A program made the translations under genes and the position numbers. The notes under the pieces were generated by a model, which was given only the letters and a program-made list of their open reading frames with translations, had not been told where the DNA came from and made no database searches. From positions 140,605 to 204,604 of the forward strand of contig JAACPW010000004.1 of the NCBI GenBank assembly GCA_009995225.1: 64,000 nucleotides of DNA, in the 5' to 3' direction. This DNA is from Sphingomonadales bacterium (GTDB taxonomy: Bacteria > Pseudomonadota > Alphaproteobacteria > Sphingomonadales > Sphingomonadaceae). Shown piece after piece: positions 39,883 to 48,009 of this stretch; positions within the stretch are counted from its first letter, which is position 1, and every line of letters begins with the position of its first letter.

Positions 39883-41700
39883 ATGACCTTGCGCCTTGCC
39901 CTTGCCGTATCGACCGCGCTGCTGTTGACCGCCGCACCTGCGTCTGCGCAGATCGATACGCAGCCCGTGGCCGCCACAACCGCATTGTCGGAACACGACA
40001 AACTGTTTGCGCTGTTCGATGATGCGGACGCGCGCGAACTGGCGCTTAATCCACTTTCGCGGCTGTTTCGCGGTGAGGAGGAAAATGCCGACCGTCTGGG
40101 CGACCTGCTGACCGATTCCGCTTTTCTGGCCGGCCGCACCGACATCAAACTCAACTTGGCGCTGCTCGCCGCGATTGACCGCGCCAAGCTCTCCGAAACC
40201 GATCAGCTTGCCTACGATGTGTTCAAATATAACCAGGAACACGCGCTGGAGGGCTATACAGATGACATGCGCGCGCTGACCGAGGTGCGCCCGCTCAATC
40301 ACTTTTACGGGCTGCACACCTTCTACCCCAGCTTTGCGAGCGGCACCGGCGTTGCACCGTTCAAGACCCTCGCCAATTACGAGGACAACCTGTCGCGTCA
40401 CGATGATTACATCGCCTTTGTCGACCGCGCGATCGGCAAGTTCCGTGATGGCATGGCCAGCGGCGTGGTCGAGACCAGGCTGACCGTTGGGATCATGGTC
40501 ACCCAGCTCAATACACAGCTGGACACCGCGATAGCGGATTCGATGTACATGGCCCCGGTCAAAACCTTTCCCGAAATCATCTCACAGGCCGACCAGGCCC
40601 GCCTGAGTGCCGCTTATGCCGCCAAGACTGCCGAAATCTACGCAGCCAACGCAAGGCTTCGCGATTTCCTGCGCGACGAATACTTGCCCGCCGCGCGCGA
40701 CAGCATCGGTCTTTCCCAGATGAAGGGCGGCGGCGAGCTTTACGCCCGTCTGGTGGAAGATTCGACCACGCTGCCGCTCGATCCCGAAACGATCCACCAG
40801 CTTGGTCTGTCGGAAGTCACGCGGATCAAAACCGATCTCGAAAGGCTGAAAACCGAAGTGCGGTTCGATGGCTCGCTCAATCAGTTCTTCGATTATGTCC
40901 GCACCGATCCCAAGTTCCAGCCCAAAAGCCGCGAGGCGCTGACGCAATCCTATTACGATATCGGCAAGCAGGTCGATGCCAGGATCGGCGATTACTTCTC
41001 GCTGATCCCCAAGTCGCCGCTGGAAATCCGTCCCTATGACACCTCGACAGAGGAGTTCGAGGCGGGCGGTTCTTACCAATCGGGCTCTGCCGACGGAGCA
41101 CGGCCGGGGGTGTTCTATTTCAACGCCTATGACCTTCCGAGCCGCCTGACGACAGGTAACGTGACGCTTTACCTCCACGAAGGCGCGCCGGGGCACCATT
41201 TCCAGATCAGCCTGGCACAGGAGAACGAGGCGCTGCCAGCATTCATGCGGTATGGCGGCACCACCGCCTACGTCGAAGGCTGGGCGCTTTATGCAGAGAC
41301 ACTGGGTTACGAGATGGGTTTCTACGATGATCCCTGGAACCGTTACGGCACCTTGCAGGATGAACAGCTGCGCGCGATGCGGCTGGTGGTGGATACCGGC
41401 ATCCATGCCAAAGGCTGGACCCGCGATCAGGCGATCGATTTCATGATGAACAATTCAGGCATGACCCGCACCGAAGTGGTGGCCGAGGTGGACCGCTACA
41501 TCGCCATCCCCAGTCAGGCGCTGGCTTACAAGATCGGTGCGCTCAAGATCCAGGAGTTGCGTGAGCGGGCCGAAAAGGCGCTCGGCAGCAAGTTCGACAT
41601 CAAGGCATTTCATGCCGAGGTGCTCGATACTGGCGGGCTGCCACTGACGGTGCTGGAGAACAAGATCGAACGCTGGATCACGGCGCAACTGGCGGACTGA
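39883..41700 (+). CDS. DUF885 family protein (exported, metallopeptidase-like)
   Basis: Signal peptide; LYLHEGAPGHHFQISLAQE...AYVEGWALYAETLGYEMGFYDDPWNRYGTLQDEQLRAMRLVVDTGIH. Confidence 0.9.
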   Translation: MTLRLALAVSTALLLTAAPASAQIDTQPVAATTALSEHDKLFALFDDADARELALNPLSRLFRGEEENADRLGDLLTDSAFLAGRTDIKLNLALLAAIDRAKLSETDQLAYDVFKYNQEHALEGYTDDMRALTEVRPLNHFYGLHTFYPSFASGTGVAPFKTLANYEDNLSRHDDYIAFVDRAIGKFRDGMASGVVETRLTVGIMVTQLNTQLDTAIADSMYMAPVKTFPEIISQADQARLSAAYAAKTAEIYAANARLRDFLRDEYLPAARDSIGLSQMKGGGELYARLVEDSTTLPLDPETIHQLGLSEVTRIKTDLERLKTEVRFDGSLNQFFDYVRTDPKFQPKSREALTQSYYDIGKQVDARIGDYFSLIPKSPLEIRPYDTSTEEFEAGGSYQSGSADGARPGVFYFNAYDLPSRLTTGNVTLYLHEGAPGHHFQISLAQENEALPAFMRYGGTTAYVEGWALYAETLGYEMGFYDDPWNRYGTLQDEQLRAMRLVVDTGIHAKGWTRDQAIDFMMNNSGMTRTEVVAEVDRYIAIPSQALAYKIGALKIQELRERAEKALGSKFDIKAFHAEVLDTGGLPLTVLENKIERWITAQLAD

Positions 41701-41888
41701 TCCGCACCGCAGGCCACGATTTTGCCTCAATTCGTCGTATCTCGCGCCCCGGTTGCCCGCAGATAGGGTAACCGGATGTTCGGCGTTCATCTGCGCGCAA
41801 GGTGTCGGTCAACAACCACGCGGCACACCGAACACGATCAACGGGCCACCATACGGGATCGCGGCCCCATCACCGGAGCAAGACCACT

Positions 41889-42794
41889 GTGAACACCACC
41901 ATCCGCACCGCACGCAAATTCGCGTTGATCGCCCTTCTTGGCGCGGCATCTGCCACCGGACTGTCGGCCCAGACGCAGCCTCCCGCCACGGATCAGGGCG
42001 AGGTTCTGACCACCGTTTACGGCTCGCTCCCGCCACTCGCGGAAATGTCTGAAGGGCCCAAGGTCAGCGGCATCATTTCGGCACGCAGGGGTTCGCGCCT
42101 CCAGATCACCGCCGATGACGGCACCACCACCATGATCACGCTGCACCCCGAAACCGAAATCCGCACCCGTGGCGGTTTCCTCGGCATCGGCAACAAGGCC
42201 TTCGATCAGAACGCGCTTATCAATGGCTTACCCGTGATTGTGAAGACCGGGCAATATGGCGAAGGCCTCGTCGCCAGCGAAGTGCGCTTCACCAGCGACG
42301 ATCGCCAGATTGCGGCAATGATCCGCGGCGGCACCCAGCAGCAGTTCGGCGAACAGGGCGCTGCCATCCAGCAGAACAGTGCCGCCACCGAAGCACTGCG
42401 CGGACGGCTGGGCGATATCGACAAGTACAATCTCAAAAGCACCACCAACGTCTATTTCGACACAGGCCGGTCGATGCTGACACCGGCCGCCAAATCCGAA
42501 CTGTGCGCCGCGGCGCAGACGGCCAATGCGAACGAGAATTCGCTGATGCTGGTTCTCGGTTACACCGACTCCACCGGCTCGCAGGAGGTCAATCAGACCT
42601 TGTCCGAAAAGCGCGCCGCAGCCGTGGTCAATCACCTGCAGCAGGTCTGCAAGTGGAAGCCCTACCGGATGCTGACGCCCACCGGCATGGCCACCGCCGA
42701 TCCCGCCGCCGATAACACCACCTTCGCAGGTCGCGCACAAAACCGTCGCGTTTCGGTGAACGTGCTGGTCAGCAAGGCGCTCGACGGGCAGTAA
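41889..42794 (+). CDS. OmpA family protein with N-terminal DUF5666-like domain
   Basis: OmpA C-terminal TTNVYFDTGRSMLTPAAKSEL...LGYTDSTGSQEVNQTLSEKRAAAVVNHL...NRRVSVNVL; preceding KVSGIISARRGSRLQITADDGTTTMITLHPETEIR; probable GTG start. Confidence 0.85.
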   Translation: MNTTIRTARKFALIALLGAASATGLSAQTQPPATDQGEVLTTVYGSLPPLAEMSEGPKVSGIISARRGSRLQITADDGTTTMITLHPETEIRTRGGFLGIGNKAFDQNALINGLPVIVKTGQYGEGLVASEVRFTSDDRQIAAMIRGGTQQQFGEQGAAIQQNSAATEALRGRLGDIDKYNLKSTTNVYFDTGRSMLTPAAKSELCAAAQTANANENSLMLVLGYTDSTGSQEVNQTLSEKRAAAVVNHLQQVCKWKPYRMLTPTGMATADPAADNTTFAGRAQNRRVSVNVLVSKALDGQ

Positions 42795-42806
42795 CGCTCG
42801 CAAGAG

Positions 42807-42830
42807 GGGCAGGCGTTGGCGGGCCTGCCC
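42807..42830. terminator. Stem-loop between convergent OmpA-family and DUF6445-like genes
   Basis: Perfect stem GGGCAGGC/GCCTGCCC; weak T-tract. Confidence 0.45.
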
Positions 42831-42831
42831 T

Positions 42832-43515
42832 TCAGTGCCCTAACACGAACATGTTGATGGTCAGGCGCCCTGCGCCCGGATCGTCGGACAACGCAGCAGG
42901 ATCGGGAATGATGCCCGAATGCAGTTGCCGCCCGCGATAAAGCGCCATGCGGTCGGCCCGCGCTTCGACGGCGCCGATTTGTTCAAACGCCTGGCTGTCC
43001 TCCGAGGGGTAGCCCGGCGCTGGCGGGCCGAATTCCTGCAAGTCTTCGTCCAATCCGGCAGCGTAGGCCGCCTCGCGCGCGGGCGTGATGGCCTCGAAAC
43101 CCGTGCGGCGATGGCGATAGAACGCCGTTCCGCCGCTTTCCGGCCCATCCAGATAATGCATGATCGCCACGCGCCCCGCATCCGAATGATCGTGATGCGG
43201 GATGCGCTGGCGGGGCGACAATTTTTCCGGCGTCAGCGTCACCAGCGAAAACGCCGCAATTTCACACTGCACGCCCCGCGACAAGCCGAACACCCGTGCC
43301 ATGATCTGCATCATCAGATCGCGCCGCAGGTCGAGATAGGCTGGGTCCGCCAGTGCGCGCCGGCCCGGATAGTCCACCCCAGCGGGATGATACTGCGCTG
43401 CCCTACCCATGGCGCGCAGTCGTTCAGGCTGACCGGTGAAGTTGTCGATGATCACCAGCGGCTCACCCTCGCGGCCCAAGCGTTCGACGGTGACGGAGGC
43501 TTCGGGCAGGATCAT
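42832..43515 (-). CDS. DUF6445-like 2OG-Fe(II) oxygenase-like protein
   Basis: RIPHHDHSDAGRVAIMHYLDGPESGGTAFYRHRRTGFE...RADRMALYRGRQLHSGIIP. Confidence 0.8.
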   Translation of the reverse strand: MILPEASVTVERLGREGEPLVIIDNFTGQPERLRAMGRAAQYHPAGVDYPGRRALADPAYLDLRRDLMMQIMARVFGLSRGVQCEIAAFSLVTLTPEKLSPRQRIPHHDHSDAGRVAIMHYLDGPESGGTAFYRHRRTGFEAITPAREAAYAAGLDEDLQEFGPPAPGYPSEDSQAFEQIGAVEARADRMALYRGRQLHSGIIPDPAALSDDPGAGRLTINMFVLGH

Positions 43516-43524
43516 GCGACGCGT

Positions 43525-45498
43525 CTAGCCGCCCGCGTGGTAGAAATCATAGACCTTGCGCGCCACCGTGGCGCTCACGCCGGGGGCGCGTTGCAGGTCT
43601 TCCAGCGCGGCGGCACGCACCTTGCTGGCGGTGCCGAAGTGCAGCAGCAGCGCGCGTTTGCGGGACGGGCCGACACCAGGGATTTCATCGAGCGGGCTGG
43701 CCGTGATCGCCTTTGACCGCTTGGCCCGGTGCGCGCCGATGACATAGCGGTGAACCTCATCCCGCAGGTTCTGCAGATGGAACAGCAGCGGCGAATTGAC
43801 GGGGAGCATCTTCTCGCGCCCGTCAGGGAAGTGGAAGACCTCGCGCCCGTCGCGGCCGTGATGCGGGCCTTTGGCGACACCGACAACAGCGACCTCGTCA
43901 GCGATGCCGATGTCCGTCAATACGCGCATGACGCTGGAAAGCTGGCCCTTGCCACCGTCGATCAAAAGCAGGTCCGGCAGGATGGTTTCGTGTCCGCCTG
44001 GCTTGGCCTCCGCACCGGCCTCCCCTTCCGCAAAGTTGCGGAACCGGCGCGCCATCACTTCGCGCATCATCGCGAAATCATCATTGGTTTGCGCCTCGCG
44101 GATGTTGAACTTGCGGTACTGGCCTTTTTCGAACCCGTCCGGCCCCGCCACCACCATCGCGCCCACCGCCTTGGTGCCTTGGATGTGGCTGTTGTCATAG
44201 ACCTCGATCCGCTGCGGCGGGGTGTCGAGTTCCAGAAAATCGGCCAGTTCCCGGTTCAGTCGCGCCTTGGTGCCGGTTTCTGCCAGGCGCCGTTCCAATG
44301 CCTCGACCGCGTTGCGCTGAGCCTGCACCATCAGCTTGCGCCGGTCGCCGCGCTCGGGGATGGAAATGCGCACCTTGCGGCCCGCAAGCTCGCTCAAGGC
44401 CGCTTCAATCAGCTCGCACTCGGGCAGATCGCGGTCGACCAGAATCGTCGGCGGGGGCGGCACTTCTTCGTAGAATTGCAGCATCACATCAGCCAGCACC
44501 TGCGCTTCTTCCACATCATTGGTGTGGCGCGGAAACAGCGCGCGGTGGCCCCAGTTCTGCCCGCCGCGGATGAAGAAGGACTGCACGCTCATCTGCCCGC
44601 TCTTGGCCGCCAGCGCGAATACATCCGCGTCGCCAAGCCCTTGCGCATTGATCGCCTGCGAGCCTTGAATAAAGGTCGCTGCGCGCAGCCGGTCGCGCAG
44701 CATCGCTGCCGTTTCGAATTGCAGGTTCTCGGCAGCCTCGGCCATTTGGCGTTCCAGATCAGCTTGGACCGCGCCCGATTTGCCGGACAGGAAATCCTTT
44801 GCCTGCCGCACCAGCGCGTCATAGCCCGGCGCGTCGATCCGCCCCACACACGGCGCTGAACATCGCTTGATCTGATACAGCAGGCATGGCCGGTCGCGGT
44901 TGTTGAAAAAGCTGTCGGTGCAGGACCGCAGAAGAAACAGTTTCTGCAGCGCGTTCAGGGTGCTGTTCACGCTGCCGGCGCTGGCGAAGGGGCCGTAGTA
45001 ATTGCCCTTGGCCCGCCGCGCGCCGCGATGTTTCTGAATGCGCGGGAAGGCATGGTCGGCACGCAGCAGGATGAACGGAAAGCTTTTGTCATCGCGCAGC
45101 AGCACGTTGAACGGCGGCCGGAACCGCTTGATCAACTGCGCTTCGAGCAACAGTGCCTCAGCCTCGGAATTGGTGGTGATGATCTCCATGCTGCGGGTCT
45201 GGCTGACCATGCGCTGCAAACGGCCCGATAGGCCCGCAATCTGGGTGTAGTTTGCCACCCGCGCCTTCAGGCTGCGCGCCTTGCCCACATAGAGAACCTC
45301 GCCGCGCGCGTCGAGCATCCGGTACACGCCCGGCACAGGCTTAAGCACCTTCACCGTATTGCGGATCGCCTCGATCCCGCCTTCCAAATCGGGCTGAGCG
45401 CTGGAAACGGTGTAGGCGGCGCGTTCCTCGTTGAATCGCTCTGAGCCCCCAGGGCCTTGGGACGGATAACCGGGGGTGCCTGCGGGGGTCTTGGCCAT
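43525..45498 (-). CDS. uvrC: Excinuclease ABC subunit C
   Basis: PGVYRMLDARGEVLYVGKARSLKARVANY...CLLYQIKRCSAPCVGRI...EVYDNSHIQGTKAVGAMVV; C-terminal HhH EIPGVGPSRKRALLLHFG. Confidence 0.97.
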   Translation of the reverse strand: MAKTPAGTPGYPSQGPGGSERFNEERAAYTVSSAQPDLEGGIEAIRNTVKVLKPVPGVYRMLDARGEVLYVGKARSLKARVANYTQIAGLSGRLQRMVSQTRSMEIITTNSEAEALLLEAQLIKRFRPPFNVLLRDDKSFPFILLRADHAFPRIQKHRGARRAKGNYYGPFASAGSVNSTLNALQKLFLLRSCTDSFFNNRDRPCLLYQIKRCSAPCVGRIDAPGYDALVRQAKDFLSGKSGAVQADLERQMAEAAENLQFETAAMLRDRLRAATFIQGSQAINAQGLGDADVFALAAKSGQMSVQSFFIRGGQNWGHRALFPRHTNDVEEAQVLADVMLQFYEEVPPPPTILVDRDLPECELIEAALSELAGRKVRISIPERGDRRKLMVQAQRNAVEALERRLAETGTKARLNRELADFLELDTPPQRIEVYDNSHIQGTKAVGAMVVAGPDGFEKGQYRKFNIREAQTNDDFAMMREVMARRFRNFAEGEAGAEAKPGGHETILPDLLLIDGGKGQLSSVMRVLTDIGIADEVAVVGVAKGPHHGRDGREVFHFPDGREKMLPVNSPLLFHLQNLRDEVHRYVIGAHRAKRSKAITASPLDEIPGVGPSRKRALLLHFGTASKVRAAALEDLQRAPGVSATVARKVYDFYHAGG

Positions 45499-45579
45499 TC
45501 CTGCCAGATAGGGACTGGTCCCCCATCTGTCCAAGCCGGAACGCCCGCCAATCGACAGGCATGATCGGTCAGCACCACG

Positions 45580-45611
45580 AAAACGGGGCGCAGGTGTTTA
45601 GCCCGCGCCCC
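45580..45611 (-). terminator. Probable Rho-independent terminator downstream of the host-attachment-like gene
   Basis: GGGGCGC...GCGCCCC stem followed on the minus strand by GTTTTCG. Confidence 0.55.
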
Positions 45612-45634
45612 ATTTGTCTAGCGATACGAAGTGT

Positions 45635-46042
45635 TCAGGCTGCGGTGATGGCCTGTTCGATGTCGTCGATCGAATGGTTTGTCAGAGCCTTGCCGACTTC
45701 GCCGAGCAGGCACTTTTCCAACTCGCCATGATAATGCCGCCGGATTTCGCCCAAGGAGCGTTTGTCGGCCACAATGATCAGGTTGTCGACCTTGTTGGTC
45801 AGCACCTGATGATTGATCCAATCAGCCGCCGCCGCGACGTGTGCAGCTTCATCCAGATCGTTGCCACTGTGCTGGCCGCTGGTGATGGAGTGGCGCATCT
45901 TGCCCGAGCTGCGATTGGTGGGGTCAAGATCGGGCGTGCCGATCAGGTCGAGCTGCGGGTGCGCGACGTCACCCTTGTTGCGCAACCAGATGAACCGCTC
46001 GCCATCAACCACGGCAACATGTGCGCCTTCGGGAATATCCAT
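45635..46042 (-). CDS. Host attachment family protein
   Basis: VAVVDGERFIWLRNKGD...DEAAHVAAAADWINHQVLTNKVDNLIIVADKRSLGEIRRHYHGELEKCLLGEVGKALTNHSIDDIEQ. Confidence 0.85.
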   Translation of the reverse strand: MDIPEGAHVAVVDGERFIWLRNKGDVAHPQLDLIGTPDLDPTNRSSGKMRHSITSGQHSGNDLDEAAHVAAAADWINHQVLTNKVDNLIIVADKRSLGEIRRHYHGELEKCLLGEVGKALTNHSIDDIEQAITAA

Positions 46043-46074
46043 GGAGTAAGCTCCTAAATCAAATGAAGGTGGAG

Positions 46075-46398
46075 TCAGGCACGGTGGCGATCGGCTTTGC
46101 CGAACACCGTATCCAAGCGGCTGACCATTGTGCCGAGGGCAGAATTGACAGCGTCGAACGGCTCTTCAGCGCGTTCTGATACGAAGATCGGCGCGCCATT
46201 CTTCGGGCGTGCCTCAATCTTCGCTTCCACGCCATCGCTGCGGTTGCTGTCACCATCAACATCGCTGACGTGAACCTCAATCGTGGTCAGACGCGATCCG
46301 AAGCGCGTTTCCAATCGCTCTGTGATGCGCTCGCGCACCTTGTCGCCCAGATCGGCGTTGCCATCGATGGCATTGTCGGAGTTGAAGCGGATATCCAT
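46075..46398 (-). CDS. HPF/RaiA-type ribosome-associated protein
   Basis: IRFNSDNAIDGNADLGDKVRERITERLETRFGSRLTTIEVHVSDVDGD. Confidence 0.8.
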   Translation of the reverse strand: MDIRFNSDNAIDGNADLGDKVRERITERLETRFGSRLTTIEVHVSDVDGDSNRSDGVEAKIEARPKNGAPIFVSERAEEPFDAVNSALGTMVSRLDTVFGKADRHRA

Positions 46399-46400
46399 GA

Positions 46401-46607
46401 TCAGCGCACCTTCCTGCTGCGTTCCAGCGCGGGACGCTGGCCTTCGGCGTCGAACGCCCCCGATACAGGCTCGTTCTGATTGCGTTCGGCAATGGGGCCA
46501 TCGCCTGCGGTGTCCTGCTGTCTATCAAGGTGATCTTGCGCGGGCGCGTTGTCGGTCTTGATCTGCATCGCCTTGTCGGCAATGTCCTTCTGGGTCTTGT
46601 CGGTCAT
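46401..46607 (-). CDS. Small charged hypothetical protein
   Basis: 68-aa ORF (MTDKTQKDIADKAMQIK...) directly upstream of and co-directional with the HPF-like gene. Confidence 0.55.
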   Translation of the reverse strand: MTDKTQKDIADKAMQIKTDNAPAQDHLDRQQDTAGDGPIAERNQNEPVSGAFDAEGQRPALERSRKVR

Positions 46608-46803
46608 GTTGCCACGTCCTCCTTGTTTTTATGATGATCCCGGACACTCAGGCCGAGCGTGCGGGCTTCGGTTAATCAACAGGATATGGAGGGCGAATGT
46701 TCCATCTGCGCTGGCAAAGGCGGCAGGCTGAGCCAATTGAGCCGACACGGCGACCAAACCGGACATCATTGGCAACAGCTTGCGCAGGCCCTATCGCGGG
46801 GTG

Positions 46804-48009
46804 GTGAACACACATGACGTCATCATCCTGGGCGCAGGCGCGGCTGGGCTTTTCGCTGCCGGGCAAGCCGGGCAGCGCGGGCGCCGTGTGGCCCTGTTGG
46901 AAAAGGCGGATGCGCCAGGGAAGAAAATCCTGATCTCGGGCGGGGGGCGTTGCAACTTCACCAACCTTGGCGCGGGGCCGGACAACTACCTTTCGGCCAA
47001 CCCCCATTTCGCCAAAAGTGCGCTGGCGCGTTACACGCCCGCCGATTTCATCGCGCTGGTCGAAGCCCACGGCATCGCATGGCACGAAAAAACACTGGGG
47101 CAGTTGTTTTGCGACGGATCGGCCAAACAGATTGTGGCGATGCTGCTCGACGAATGCCCGTCTGACACAGTGTCACTGACCTGCGAGGTCGATGTGGCGC
47201 ACGTGGCGCGGGATACCGACGGCATCTTTACCGTCACCGCTGCCGATGGCCGCATATGGCGCGCGCCAGCCTTGGTCATCGCCACCGGTGGGCCTTCGAT
47301 CCCCAAGATGGGCGCGAGCGACTTTGCCTATGGTCTTGCACGGCAATTCGGGCTGAAGGTGGTTGCGCCCCGCCCTGCCCTCGTCCCGCTGACATTGGGG
47401 GGCGAAGATGCACTATTCCGGGAATTATCGGGCGTCGCTGCCCCGGTGCGCGCACGCGCTGGGGCGGGCAAGCTGAAGGCCGAGTTCACTGAAGCGGCGC
47501 TGTTCACGCATAAGGGCCTTTCAGGCCCGGCGATCCTGCAGGCCTCGTCCTACTGGCGGCATGGTGAGGAGGTAGGCATCACGTTCCTGCCCGATGCTGC
47601 GACCGATTGGCTGATCGCAGCCAAGCGTGACCGCCCGCGCTCGCATCTGCGCACCTTGTTGCGCGAAGCTCTGCCCGCAAGGCTCGCCGATGCGCTGGCA
47701 GATCGGCTGGGATTGGAGCGGGAATTGGGCAATCTGTCAGACAAGGATTTACGCAGCGCCCAAGCACGTATGGCCGACTGGCGCTTCGCCCCCAACGGCA
47801 CCGAAGGGCTTGCCAAGGCCGAAGTCACCGCAGGGGGCATCGCCACGGCGGAACTTTCCAGCCGGACAATGGAAGCCACCAAGGTGCCGGGGCTCTATGC
47901 CATTGGTGAGGCCGTGGACGTCACCGGGTGGCTTGGCGGCTACAACTTCCAATGGGCGTGGGCGAGCGGCTTTGCCTGCGCCGAGGCGCTCGCCCAGAAG
48001 TCTGATTAG
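46804..48009 (+). CDS. NAD(P)/FAD-dependent oxidoreductase (HI0933/YhiN-like)
   Basis: DVIILGAGAAGLFAAGQAGQRGRRVALLEKADAPGKKILISGGGRCNFTNLG...GGYNFQWAWASGFACAEAL. Confidence 0.92.
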   Translation: MNTHDVIILGAGAAGLFAAGQAGQRGRRVALLEKADAPGKKILISGGGRCNFTNLGAGPDNYLSANPHFAKSALARYTPADFIALVEAHGIAWHEKTLGQLFCDGSAKQIVAMLLDECPSDTVSLTCEVDVAHVARDTDGIFTVTAADGRIWRAPALVIATGGPSIPKMGASDFAYGLARQFGLKVVAPRPALVPLTLGGEDALFRELSGVAAPVRARAGAGKLKAEFTEAALFTHKGLSGPAILQASSYWRHGEEVGITFLPDAATDWLIAAKRDRPRSHLRTLLREALPARLADALADRLGLERELGNLSDKDLRSAQARMADWRFAPNGTEGLAKAEVTAGGIATAELSSRTMEATKVPGLYAIGEAVDVTGWLGGYNFQWAWASGFACAEALAQKSD

